NCBI GenBank assembly: GCA_964444795.1
Contig: CAYUIQ010000180.1
Coordinates: 1-18,889 of the forward strand
DNA: 18,889 nt
Source of the DNA: JABMRP01 sp964444795
GTDB lineage: Bacteria; Planctomycetota; Planctomycetia; Pirellulales; Thermoguttaceae
Direction of reading: 5' to 3'
The notes beneath the pieces were generated by a model that was given only the letters and a program-made list of their open reading frames with translations, did no database searches and was not told the origin of the DNA. Position 1 is the stretch's first letter, and the number at the start of each line of letters is the position of its first letter. A program made the translations under genes and the position numbers. Below, one piece after another: positions 6,650 to 14,516 of the stretch.

Positions 6650-7357
6650 ATGATCGAGCCCAATTTCCAAATTCTCTACGAACAGGGCCCTTGCCTGGCG
6701 GTTTGCAAACCCCCCGGCCTGTTGACGCAGGCGCCGCCGGGGATCGACAGCCTCGAATGGCGGATCAAGGCCTTTCTCAAACGTCGCGACCACAAGCCGG
6801 GTAAGGTCTATCTGGGAGTGCCGCACCGGCTCGATCGACCGGCCTCGGGCGTAATGGTCATGGCCAAGCACGTTCGGGCCGCGCGGCGGTTGTCCGAGCA
6901 GTTCGAGTCGCGCACCATCGAAAAACGCTATTGGGCCTGGGTCGAGGGGACCGTGGACCCGGCCGAGGGGACCTGGGTGGATCACCTCCGCAAGATTCCC
7001 GGCGAAGCGCGAGCGGCGATCGTCCCGACCGACCATCCCGAGGCGCGCCAGGCCGTTCTCCACTACCGCACACGGCAGTCGGGCCCCTGGGGTACCTGGC
7101 TGGAAATCGAACTCCAGACAGGGCGAACCCATCAGATTCGCATCCAGGCCGCCTCGCGCGGGTTTCCCGTGCTGGGGGACGAGCAATACGGTTCGACCGT
7201 CGAATTCGGCACACCCCACGCGGACCGGCGCCTTCGAGCGATCGCGCTCCATGCCCGAAGCCTGACGTTTGCCCACCCGATGACCCGGGAAACCGTATCG
7301 CTGACGGCGCCGGTGTCGGAAGATTGGACGGCGTTGGGATTGACCGACGCCGATTGA
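6650..7357 (+). CDS. RluA-family pseudouridine synthase
   Basis: This 235-residue protein has the RluA hallmark HRLDRPASGV (59-68), with catalytic aspartate at 62, and the RNA-fold motif TGRTHQIRIQ (157-166) followed by GFPVLGDEQYG. It isomerises uridine to pseudouridine in ribosomal or transfer RNA in the cytoplasm; the target base cannot be told. It lacks an N-terminal S4 domain and opens directly with NFQILYEQGPCLAVCKPPGL, like the short RluA/RluC-type forms. The same frame is open far upstream to 5867, but that part is antisense to the DUF1080 operon; the ATG at 6650 is where family similarity begins. No Shine-Dalgarno is seen. The gene converges with the YbaK-like gene, with 14 bases between the stops. 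Confidence 0.92.
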   Translation: MIEPNFQILYEQGPCLAVCKPPGLLTQAPPGIDSLEWRIKAFLKRRDHKPGKVYLGVPHRLDRPASGVMVMAKHVRAARRLSEQFESRTIEKRYWAWVEGTVDPAEGTWVDHLRKIPGEARAAIVPTDHPEARQAVLHYRTRQSGPWGTWLEIELQTGRTHQIRIQAASRGFPVLGDEQYGSTVEFGTPHADRRLRAIALHARSLTFAHPMTRETVSLTAPVSEDWTALGLTDAD

Positions 7358-7371
7358 CGCGACGCGTGAGT

Positions 7372-7839
7372 CTACTCGGCCAGAGTGTCCAACTCGGGTG
7401 CCTCGACGCGGAGATAGTCTTCGTAGCGCATGCTGACGGAAATGCCGTGATCGCCGGCGTTGAAGTTGATTGTTTCGTTTTCCGCCAGCCGGGTGTCGCA
7501 GAGCGTGGGCAGATCGAAGAGGCTCCCAAAAGGCGGAATCGACCCGGGCGCCAAGCCGGTGATCCGCTCGACTTCCTCCCGGTTGGCAAATCGCAACTTG
7601 CGCCAGCCGCGACTCCGGCGAATCTGCTTGCTGGCCAACTTGCGGTCGGCCGGCAGGATAAACATCATGAAACGGTCTCCCCCTTTACAGATCAGCGCCT
7701 TGGCACCGCTGGCCAAGGGGGTTCCGCGCACCCGGGCGGCCTCTTCGCTGGTGAACACAGGCTCGTGGCGCAACACATCGAACGCGATGCCGTGTTGCCG
7801 CAGAAGATGCTCGACTCGCTGAAAGACGGTTTCGGTCAT
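7372..7839 (-). CDS. YbaK/ProX-type aminoacyl-tRNA deacylase
   Basis: The 155-residue protein matches the single-domain YbaK/EbsC/ProX fold, which hydrolyses mischarged aminoacyl-tRNA (for example Cys- or Ala-tRNA-Pro) in trans. Visible features are the start MTETVFQRVEHLLRQHGI, the SGAKALI segment with the likely key lysine at 47, the LPADRKL strand, and the family loop GLAPGSIPPFG (95-105). Its length is typical of free-standing editing factors. GGAG sits about six bases before the ATG. Which aminoacyl group it removes cannot be told from sequence alone. It is transcribed towards the pseudouridine synthase and away from acnA. Confidence 0.87.
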   Translation of the reverse strand: MTETVFQRVEHLLRQHGIAFDVLRHEPVFTSEEAARVRGTPLASGAKALICKGGDRFMMFILPADRKLASKQIRRSRGWRKLRFANREEVERITGLAPGSIPPFGSLFDLPTLCDTRLAENETINFNAGDHGISVSMRYEDYLRVEAPELDTLAE

Positions 7840-7966
7840 GACGTCTCCATTGTCGTCGAGTTGGGACCCGCGGAATAGGGCGTTGCGGCGGGGTGTGTGG
7901 CGGTTCCGGCGAGGGGGCGGTTCCCCCCGGCCCGGATTTCGATAGGATCATAGGTGGAAAATCGTT

Positions 7967-8055
7967 GGTAGCTACGGTCGCCAGACCGTGGGGCAAGCTG
8001 CGTCCCACTCCGGGTGGTTTGAACTGCTTCCCACCGTCTGGCGACGGTAGCTACC
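7967..8055. repeat. Inverted repeat with a mini-hairpin in each arm, upstream of acnA
   Basis: The arms at 7967-7998 and 8026-8055 are reverse complements apart from two substitutions and a two-base gap. Both begin or end with GGTAGCTAC/GTAGCTACC. Each arm also folds on itself: ACGGTC-GCCA-GACCGT on the left and ACCGTC-TGGC-GACGGT on the right. The two substitutions between arms exchange the bases of one pair, so each small stem stays intact. This fits a mobile palindromic element. It occupies much of the 266-base gap before acnA, and the rest of that gap shows no gene. Confidence 0.8.
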
Positions 8056-8105
8056 GGCGCCGTGCCACACTCACCGATACCCCAGCCTAGGAGACCCCAC
8101 CACCG

Positions 8106-10832
8106 ATGACATCGACTCCACGCACGATCGATCCGTTCGGTGCCCGCGACACGTTCGAAACGGGCAACGGCCCCGCGGGCATCTTTCGCCTGAACCGGTT
8201 GGAACGAGCCGGCCTGACGCGGATCGCCGACTTGCCCTTTTCGGTTCGCGTGCTGTTGGAATCGGTGCTGCGCAACTGCGACGGGTTCGAGGTGACCGAG
8301 GACGACGTGCGCAATCTGGCCGGGTGGTGTCATGCTCGGGGCCGTTCGGTGGAAGTGCCGCTGAAACCAGCGCGGGTCGTCTTACAGGATTTTACCGGCG
8401 TGCCGGCGGTGGTCGATCTGGCGGCCATGCGCAGCGCCATGCACCGCCTTGGCGGCGATCCGCGGAAGATCAACCCGCTGATCCCGGTCGATCTGGTGGT
8501 CGATCACTCGGTACAGACCGATTTCTTTGCTTCCGGCGACGCGTTGGATCGAAATGTCCAACTCGAATTCTCGCGTAACGCCGAGCGATACCAGTTGCTT
8601 CGCTGGGCGCAGAAATCGCTGGACAATTTCCGCGTTATCCCGCCTTCGGTGGGAATCATTCATCAGGTGAACCTCGAGTACCTGGCCCAAGGCGTGTTAC
8701 TGCGAGACGACGGCAACGGACCGGTGGCCATGCCCGATACCCTGGTGGGTACCGACAGCCATACGACCATGATCAACGGTCTGGGAGTCCTCGGCTGGGG
8801 CGTCGGTGGCATCGAAGCCGAGGCGGTCATGCTGGGCCAACCACTCTACATGCTCATGCCCGAAGTGATCGGCCTGGAACTGACCGGCAGCCTTCCGCCG
8901 GGGACCACGGCGACCGATCTGGTGTTGACGGTGACTCAACTGCTGCGTGGCGAGGGCGTGGTGGGAAAATTCGTCGAGTACTTTGGTTCCGGGGTCGCCG
9001 CGATGGGTCTGGCCGATCGAGCGACCCTGGCCAACATGGCTCCGGAATACGGTGCCACGATGGGCTTCTTCCCGGTCGACGGCAAGACGCTGGAGTATCT
9101 TCGGCTGACGGGGCGCAGCGACCAGCAGGTGCAGCTCGTCGAGCGCTATACCCGCGAGCAATCGCTCTTCCGCACCGAGGACGCCCCGACTCCCCAATAC
9201 ACCAAGGTTCTCTCGCTCGATCTGGTCGACGTGGAGCCGAGTCTGGCTGGACCGAAACGGCCGCAGGACCGCGTGCCCCTTGGTGCGATGAAGCGGCGAT
9301 TTCGTCAATCGCTGCTCGCGGCGCCGGCCGAGGGCGGGTTGGGATTGGCCGAGGACGACCTGGACCGAACCGCCCAAGTCGGCTCGGACGGTGGCGGAGC
9401 GACCATTGGCCACGGCGCGGTGGTCATCGCCTCGATTACCAGTTGTACCAACACGAGTAACCCCAGTGTCATGTTGGCCGCCGGATTGCTGGCCCGAAAC
9501 GCGGTCGCCCGTGGCATGAAAATTCCACCCCATGTGAAGACCAGCCTGGCGCCGGGTTCGCGCGTGGTGACCGACTACCTGAAGAATCTGGACCTGGACA
9601 AGGACCTGGAGGCGCTCGGGTTTCACACCGTCGGCTACGGGTGCATGTCGTGTATCGGCAATAGCGGGCCTTTGCCCGAGGCCGTGGCCGAGGCGGTCGT
9701 CGGCGAAAATCTGGTGGCCGCGGCCGTGTTGAGCGGCAACCGCAATTTCGAGGGCCGCGTCAATCCGCTGGTCAAGGCCAACTATCTGGCCAGCCCGCCG
9801 CTGGTCGTGGCCTACGCGCTGGCCGGCACCACCGACGTCGATCTGACGACCGAGCCGCTGGGCACGGGTTCCGACGGTCAGCCCGTCTTCCTGGCCGACG
9901 TTTGGCCCAGCCGCGAGGAGATCGACGACGCCGTTGCCCGGGCCGTCGACCCCGACATGTTCCGCCGCCGCTACGCGGATGTCTTCGATTCGAATCCCCA
10001 ATGGAACGACGTGCCGGTAACCACCAGCGAGTTGTTTCCGTGGGACGGCCAGAGCACCTACGTGCGCGAACCGCCGTTTCTGGTCGATCTGGACGCGGTG
10101 CCGGGACCGATCGTGCCAATCGCCGGAGCGAGGGTTCTGGCGGCGTTGGGCGACTCGGTCACGACCGATCACATTTCACCTGCCGGAGCGATTGGCCCAG
10201 AGAGCCCCGCGGGGCAGTACTTGCAGCAGGAGGGCGTCACGCCGAAGGAGTTCAACAGCTACGGATCTCGCCGCGGCAACGATCGGGTGATGACCCGCGG
10301 CACCCTGGCCAATATCCGGATCCGCAATCTGCTGGCCCCCGGGACCGAGGGCGGAGTAACCCGTCATATCCCCTCGGGCGACGAAATGACGATTTACGAC
10401 GCCGCCATGCGATACGCGGCCGAGAGCGTGCCGCTGGTCGTGTTGGCCGGATCCGAGTACGGTACGGGCAGCAGCCGCGATTGGGCCGCCAAGGGGACCT
10501 ATCTGCTGGGCGTTCGCGCGGTGATCGCATCGAGCTTCGAGCGTATCCACCGCAGCAACCTCGTGGGCATGGGCGTGTTGCCGCTGCAATTTCTCCACGG
10601 AAAATCGTGGGAGTCGCTGAGGCTCTCCGGCGAAGAGACCTTCGAGGTCGCCGGCCTGGACGACAACCTGCAACCGGCGGCCGAGCTAACCGTTCGGGCC
10701 ACGGCGGCCGACGGCACGATCAACGAGTTCCCTGTCACCGTGAGGATCGACACTCCGGTCGAACTGGAGTACTACCGCAACGGCGGCATCCTGCAGACCG
10801 TCCTGCGGAAGCTGCGGACGGGCGATGAGTAG
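8106..10832 (+). CDS. acnA: Aconitate hydratase A (aconitase)
   Basis: The 908-residue protein interconverts citrate and isocitrate in the TCA cycle, using a [4Fe-4S] cluster in the cytoplasm. The cluster cysteines are Cys447 in ITSCTNTSNP and Cys513 and Cys516 in YGCMSCIGNSG, with the same spacing (66 and 3) as in E. coli AcnA. Other features are LPFSVRVLLESVLRNCDG near the start, TDSHTTMINGLGVLGWGVGG, GNRNFEGRV, the swivel domain with GDSVTTDHISPAG, and GSEYGTGSSRDWAAKGT. Length and domain order match the AcnA/IRP1 type, not AcnB. AGGAG at 8089-8093 lies a rather long 12 bases before the ATG. It is a single gene between opposite-strand neighbours, with an inverted repeat in its upstream region. 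Confidence 0.97.
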   Translation: MTSTPRTIDPFGARDTFETGNGPAGIFRLNRLERAGLTRIADLPFSVRVLLESVLRNCDGFEVTEDDVRNLAGWCHARGRSVEVPLKPARVVLQDFTGVPAVVDLAAMRSAMHRLGGDPRKINPLIPVDLVVDHSVQTDFFASGDALDRNVQLEFSRNAERYQLLRWAQKSLDNFRVIPPSVGIIHQVNLEYLAQGVLLRDDGNGPVAMPDTLVGTDSHTTMINGLGVLGWGVGGIEAEAVMLGQPLYMLMPEVIGLELTGSLPPGTTATDLVLTVTQLLRGEGVVGKFVEYFGSGVAAMGLADRATLANMAPEYGATMGFFPVDGKTLEYLRLTGRSDQQVQLVERYTREQSLFRTEDAPTPQYTKVLSLDLVDVEPSLAGPKRPQDRVPLGAMKRRFRQSLLAAPAEGGLGLAEDDLDRTAQVGSDGGGATIGHGAVVIASITSCTNTSNPSVMLAAGLLARNAVARGMKIPPHVKTSLAPGSRVVTDYLKNLDLDKDLEALGFHTVGYGCMSCIGNSGPLPEAVAEAVVGENLVAAAVLSGNRNFEGRVNPLVKANYLASPPLVVAYALAGTTDVDLTTEPLGTGSDGQPVFLADVWPSREEIDDAVARAVDPDMFRRRYADVFDSNPQWNDVPVTTSELFPWDGQSTYVREPPFLVDLDAVPGPIVPIAGARVLAALGDSVTTDHISPAGAIGPESPAGQYLQQEGVTPKEFNSYGSRRGNDRVMTRGTLANIRIRNLLAPGTEGGVTRHIPSGDEMTIYDAAMRYAAESVPLVVLAGSEYGTGSSRDWAAKGTYLLGVRAVIASSFERIHRSNLVGMGVLPLQFLHGKSWESLRLSGEETFEVAGLDDNLQPAAELTVRATAADGTINEFPVTVRIDTPVELEYYRNGGILQTVLRKLRTGDE

Positions 10833-10863
10833 CTATTGTCCTGGTGACGGGGCTTCTGCGCCG

Positions 10864-11421
10864 TCACGCACGGCCCGGATCTTTGCGTACAGGCAGTTCG
10901 CCCCCCGGCGAAGCCGGGGGCTGAAGGGCCGACTCGCGCAACTTGCTGATGAAGTGAGGCTGGCGGACCGCTTGTCGCGGCTCGGCTTGCCAGGTGCCGG
11001 TCAAACGGCGGCGATGCTGCCCGGCGTCGATGATCACGATTACAGCGGTGGTCCGCTGCAACTCGGCGAGGATTTTGACCGCCTCTGGAGTCTGGAGCAC
11101 GCCGGTTCGCATTTCGTAGACCAGCGCCGCGGGGACGCCGTCGGCAAGCATTTCCCGCAGACAGAGCAGGCCCGATCGATCGGGACGCAACGGCTCGGGC
11201 CAGGTCGGGTCGCTCAGCCAGGTGCAGCGGAAGTCGACGCACATTTTCGGGCGTCGGACGTAGATACCACACCCGGTCTGGCAGAGTTGCGGACAACGGT
11301 GGCCCGACGGCTTCTCCTCCGGGCCAATTTTCCCCGCGGGGATTGGCAGATGAACACAGCAGGCCATGCATGCGCCGCACTGGCGCTTGGGGACGGCCTC
11401 CTCCTGTTGTTGACGTACCAC
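10864..11421 (-). CDS. YkgJ-family cysteine cluster protein
   Basis: From a GTG at 11421 the protein has 185 residues. Early cysteines form CGACMACC (15-22), followed by CPQLC, GCGIYVRRPKMC and FRCTWL (Cys43, 47, 51, 61, 66). This is the CxxCxxCC...GC.IY..RP..C..F.C.W pattern of the YkgJ family, thought to bind zinc or an iron-sulfur cluster. Its biochemical role is not established. AAGGGAG nine bases before the GTG supports this start. The frame is open to 11571, but the extra 50 residues look unlike the family. The final coding part (LQPPASPGGELP) is encoded by the palindromic repeat at 10898-10931, so the native C-terminus was probably altered. It converges with acnA, with 31 bases between the stops. 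Confidence 0.8.
   Translation of the reverse strand: MVRQQQEEAVPKRQCGACMACCVHLPIPAGKIGPEEKPSGHRCPQLCQTGCGIYVRRPKMCVDFRCTWLSDPTWPEPLRPDRSGLLCLREMLADGVPAALVYEMRTGVLQTPEAVKILAELQRTTAVIVIIDAGQHRRRLTGTWQAEPRQAVRQPHFISKLRESALQPPASPGGELPVRKDPGRA
10898..10931. repeat. Palindromic repeat, copy 2 (CCCCCGGC-GAA-GCCGGGGG)
   Basis: The core stem is 10902-10909 paired with 10913-10920 around a GAA loop. Core and flanks match 4384-4416. As there, the repeat lies at the 3' ends of convergent genes, but this copy is inside the reading frame of the YkgJ-like gene. It may act as a transcription end for both genes. Confidence 0.75.
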
Positions 11422-11703
11422 CGTAATTCGCTCCCTTTGTGTGCCCCCCGAAAGACAACTGCACGGATGCCCGACCTGCTCCGCACGCAGCCGGCCGGGC
11501 CGTTCCATAATACCCCCCCGGTTGGCGGGACCGCCAAGCACCCGCCTCCTGCATATCGACCGAATCAACACCGCCCCTTGAGTGTGAAACCTGCCGCAGT
11601 GGTGGCCTTGGAGAACAACCCCGACCGACCGACTGGCCGATCGGCCGGCAATTCGCTATCCTTAGAGTCATTTACGGCAGCATGTGCGTATGGTCGAGGT
11701 ACG

Positions 11704-12297
11704 ATGAGCGAGAATGACTTCCTGCCACGCAGTCCACTAATGATGTCCCCGGCCGATACAGCCTTGCTGGTGGTCGACGTACAGGAGAGGTTGATTGGCG
11801 CGATGCCCCGTCGCAATCGCCTGGTCTGGAACATCCGGCGGCTGATCGACGGTGCCGGTGTACTGGAAATGCCGGTGGTGGCCACGGAGCAGTATCCCCG
11901 GGGGCTGGGTCCGACGGTGGGGGAATTGGCCGAGCGGCTCGGCGAGATCCCGTCGAAGCTCACCTTCAGTTGCGGGGGATGCCCCGAGATTTTCGACCAA
12001 CTGCGTCGCCGCGACGTGTTTCGCGTGCTGGTCGCCGGTATCGAGGCCCATGTGTGCGTTGCCCAGACCGTATGGGACTTGATGGCCGATGGTTGGCGGG
12101 TGTACGTGGCGGTGGATGCCGTCGGATCGCGGTTTGAGATCGACTGCCAAACGGCACTGGCCCGGATGGAATCGGCCGGGGCAACGCTCACCACGACCGA
12201 GGCCGCGCTGTTCGAATGGTGCCAAACCGCCGATCGGCCCGAGTTCAAGCAAATCAGCCGCCTGGCCAAAGAATCGGCCCCGGACGATCAAGGATGA
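11704..12297 (+). CDS. Isochorismatase-like cysteine hydrolase (ISOC1/2 type)
   Basis: This 197-residue protein carries the catalytic triad of the family: Asp25 in LLVVDVQERL, Lys85 in PSKLTFSC and Cys118 in GIEAHVCVAQT. The stretches TEQYPRGLGPTVGEL and TTTEAALFEW...EFKQISRL resemble the ISOC1/ISOC2 subgroup more than isochorismatase or nicotinamidase proper. Members hydrolyse small amides or related bonds, and the substrate here is unknown. GAGG a few bases before the ATG serves as ribosome binding site. The frame is open upstream to 10825, but family similarity starts at 11704. The 282-base gap before it holds a perfect GGCCGATCGGCC palindrome at 11635-11646 and no clear promoter. Its stop overlaps the start of the histidine kinase gene. 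Confidence 0.88.
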   Translation: MSENDFLPRSPLMMSPADTALLVVDVQERLIGAMPRRNRLVWNIRRLIDGAGVLEMPVVATEQYPRGLGPTVGELAERLGEIPSKLTFSCGGCPEIFDQLRRRDVFRVLVAGIEAHVCVAQTVWDLMADGWRVYVAVDAVGSRFEIDCQTALARMESAGATLTTTEAALFEWCQTADRPEFKQISRLAKESAPDDQG

Positions 12298-13421
12298 ACG
12301 ATCGAGACAAACCGAGAGAGCAACTCCTCGACGAGTTGGGCGAACTGCGCCGGCGAGTGGCGGAGTCGGAGTCGTCGCAAGCGAAGTACCGCTTGCTGGT
12401 CGAGACCACCAGCGATTTCATCTGGGAAGTCGATCAAGACCGCGTTTTCATCTATGTCAGCCCGCAAGTCAAGGATTTGCTGGGGTACGAACCGGCGGAA
12501 CTCGTCGGCCGGGCGGCCTTCGATCTGGTGTCGTCGGACGAAACGAAGCGGTTGCGCGGCCTCGACCTGGAAACTGGACCGCCAGATCAACCGTTTACCC
12601 GACTCGATGCCACGCTGCTGCATCGAGATGGCCACGAGGTGACCGTCGAGGCCAGCGGAGTACCCGTCTTCGACGAGAGCGGAAACTACCGCGGAATGCG
12701 AGGGATCAGCCGCGACGTCACGCAACGCCGCCAGGCCGAGGAAACGCTGCGAGAGGAACGGCAGCATCAGGGGCGGCTCCTGGAAATGCACGAGCAGAAC
12801 CGGAAACTGGTGGCCTACGAGATCCACGACGGCGTCGTCCAGCCGTTGGTCGGAGCGAAGTTCTTCTTCGAGGCCGCGTTGCACGGTATCAGCCAGCAAT
12901 GCTCCGAGAGCGAGTGCGAAGCGTTCCAGGCCGGAGTCCGCCTTCTCGGCGACGGCATCAGTCAGGCCCGAACGCTGATGGGCGGGCAACGACCCCTGGT
13001 TCTCGACGAGCGAGGCCTGGTGGCGGCGATCGAATATCTTGCCTCCGAGAGCACGCATCCTGGCGACGCGAAGATCGAATTCACACACGATGTGGCCTTC
13101 GATCGGTTGGCGCCTCCGCTGGAAACGGCCATCTTCCGCATCGTCCAGGAGAGCCTGAGCAACGCCTGCCGACACAGCCAGAGCGACCGCGTGCGTATCG
13201 AACTGGTCCAGTGCGATGGCAGTATCCGAGCAGAAGTGGAAGACTGGGGAGTCGGGTTCGCCGCCGAGAGCGTGACCGAAAACTGTTTCGGCTTGGAAGG
13301 GCTACGGAAACGCGTTCATTTGTTCGACGGGAGTGCCACGGTGCGGAGCGCCCCGGGCGAAGGTACCCGCATCGCCGTCGAGTTTCCCCTTGTTCACGCC
13401 CAGAGCAATCCGGCCGGATAG
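12294..13421 (+). CDS. PAS-domain sensor histidine kinase, NarL/LiaS-type
   Basis: The 375-residue protein begins with a short coiled region (residues 1-30). A PAS domain follows (about 31-148: YRLLVETTSDFIWEVD, VSPQVKDLLGYEPAELVG, GISRDVTQRRQAE). The HisKA_3 dimerisation domain has phosphoacceptor His178 in YEIHDGVVQPL, and the ATPase domain has Asn290 in VQESLSNACRHS, EDWGVGF (316-322) and the lid FGLEGLRKRVHLF. No transmembrane segment is seen, so it should sense a cytoplasmic signal through PAS. The ATG overlaps the preceding stop as ATGA, so the hydrolase and kinase are cotranscribed and translationally coupled. No response regulator is adjacent. The usual partner of this kinase class is a LuxR/NarL-type regulator, presumably encoded elsewhere. 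Confidence 0.92.
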   Translation: MNDRDKPREQLLDELGELRRRVAESESSQAKYRLLVETTSDFIWEVDQDRVFIYVSPQVKDLLGYEPAELVGRAAFDLVSSDETKRLRGLDLETGPPDQPFTRLDATLLHRDGHEVTVEASGVPVFDESGNYRGMRGISRDVTQRRQAEETLREERQHQGRLLEMHEQNRKLVAYEIHDGVVQPLVGAKFFFEAALHGISQQCSESECEAFQAGVRLLGDGISQARTLMGGQRPLVLDERGLVAAIEYLASESTHPGDAKIEFTHDVAFDRLAPPLETAIFRIVQESLSNACRHSQSDRVRIELVQCDGSIRAEVEDWGVGFAAESVTENCFGLEGLRKRVHLFDGSATVRSAPGEGTRIAVEFPLVHAQSNPAG

Positions 13422-13514
13422 CAAGCCGACATGCGATCGCCGTCCCGCGTGCAACGATGCACTGTGGAACCGTGGATCCCCACGACACTCCGGCGAGCGT
13501 GTTCTCAACAGGCC

Positions 13515-13544
13515 TGGAAACCTCGGGAACTCGTCCGCTAGAAT
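13515..13544 (+). promoter_or_regulatory. Candidate promoter for the short-chain dehydrogenase
   Basis: TGGAAA (13515-13520) and TAGAAT (13539-13544) are separated by 18 bases, with four and five matches to the consensus. Transcription would begin near 13551, about 47 bases before the ATG at 13598. It lies in the 176-base gap after the kinase gene. Confidence 0.35.
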
Positions 13545-13597
13545 GTGTGTCGGAGTTTCGTGCGTTTCCAACCGTTGCACTCGCGAGTATCCGTGTT

Positions 13598-14383
13598 ATG
13601 GCAAAACGACAGATCTCGGGCAGTCGGGCGATCGTGACCGGCGCGTCCAGCGGCATCGGCCGCGAATTGGCCCGGCAATTGGCCGCTGAAGGTGCCGATG
13701 TCGTGTTGGTTGCCCGGCGTCGCCAGCGGCTCGAACAATTGGCCGCGGAGATCGGTAGCGGCGGTCCGAAAGTGGAAATCGTGGCCGGCGATCTAACCGA
13801 CCCGGCGGTGCGCCGGGCGGCGATCGAGACGGCGCGGACGAAGTTGGGAGGGCTGGATATCCTCGTCAACAACGCCGGCGTCGGCGCGATGGGGCGATTC
13901 AAGGACGCCGATCCCGACCGAGTTCGACGGGTCATGGAGGTCAATTTCTTCGCCCTCGTCGAGATGACGCGTCTTGCCCTGCCGCTGCTGGGGCAGGGAA
14001 ACGACCCGGTGATCGTCAACGTCAGTTCGATCCTCGGCCATCGGGGGATCCCGCAGATGAGCGAATACTCGGCCAGCAAATTCGCCGTGCAGGGATTCAG
14101 CGAGTCGCTTCGGGCGGAGTTGGCCGGAGGTCCGATCGGTCTGCTGGTCGTGAGCCCCGGCACCACGGAAACCGAGTTCTTCGACAGCGTGGTTCAAAAG
14201 ACGGGCGAGCCCGCCTTTCCCGAGCATCGAGCCGTTCCCCCGGCCAAGGTGGCGAGGGAAACGCTCCGCGCGATCCGCTCCCGACGGAACGAAATTACTC
14301 CCTATTTCTGGGGGAAAGCCCTCTGTTGGCTCAATCGCCTGTCCCCCCGGCTTATGGATTGGTACCTGGCGCGGTTTGGCTAG
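13598..14383 (+). CDS. Short-chain dehydrogenase/reductase (classical SDR)
   Basis: The 261-residue protein has the classical SDR signatures: cofactor loop TGASSGIG (14-21), NNAG (91-94), catalytic serine in NVSSILG (143-144), and YSASK with Tyr157 and Lys161. Arginines at 40-42 after the second beta strand (VLVARRR) suggest preference for NADP(H). The C-terminal tail (FWGKALCWLNRLSPRLMDWYLARFG) is amphipathic or hydrophobic and resembles the membrane-associating tails of SDRs that act on lipids or sterol-like substrates. The substrate is not identifiable. No strong Shine-Dalgarno precedes the ATG. The reading frame is open far upstream, but that part overlaps the kinase gene and has no family similarity. 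Confidence 0.92.
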   Translation: MAKRQISGSRAIVTGASSGIGRELARQLAAEGADVVLVARRRQRLEQLAAEIGSGGPKVEIVAGDLTDPAVRRAAIETARTKLGGLDILVNNAGVGAMGRFKDADPDRVRRVMEVNFFALVEMTRLALPLLGQGNDPVIVNVSSILGHRGIPQMSEYSASKFAVQGFSESLRAELAGGPIGLLVVSPGTTETEFFDSVVQKTGEPAFPEHRAVPPAKVARETLRAIRSRRNEITPYFWGKALCWLNRLSPRLMDWYLARFG

Positions 14384-14516
14384 TAAACATTTCCCGGGCT
14401 CATCGGCCGATTGGAGTGAGGTCCGGGTGTGATTGTGCCGATTATTAGCGTTGCGTAAACACCGACAGGTCGCCAATGCCCCGCATGAACAGCGGGATTC
14501 TGGTAAGGAGGGCAAA

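Noticed and set aside
8697..10172. A 491-codon open frame on the minus strand
   Set aside because: It mirrors the codons of aconitase on the opposite strand and shows no recognisable domain.
11635..11646. Perfect GGCCGATCGGCC palindrome before the hydrolase gene
   Set aside because: It is short and GC-rich with no promoter elements at suitable distance, so an operator role cannot be supported.
12089..13597. Upstream extension of the short-chain dehydrogenase frame to 764 codons
   Set aside because: The extension overlaps the hydrolase and kinase genes in another frame and is Arg/Gly-rich noise; dehydrogenase similarity starts at 13598.
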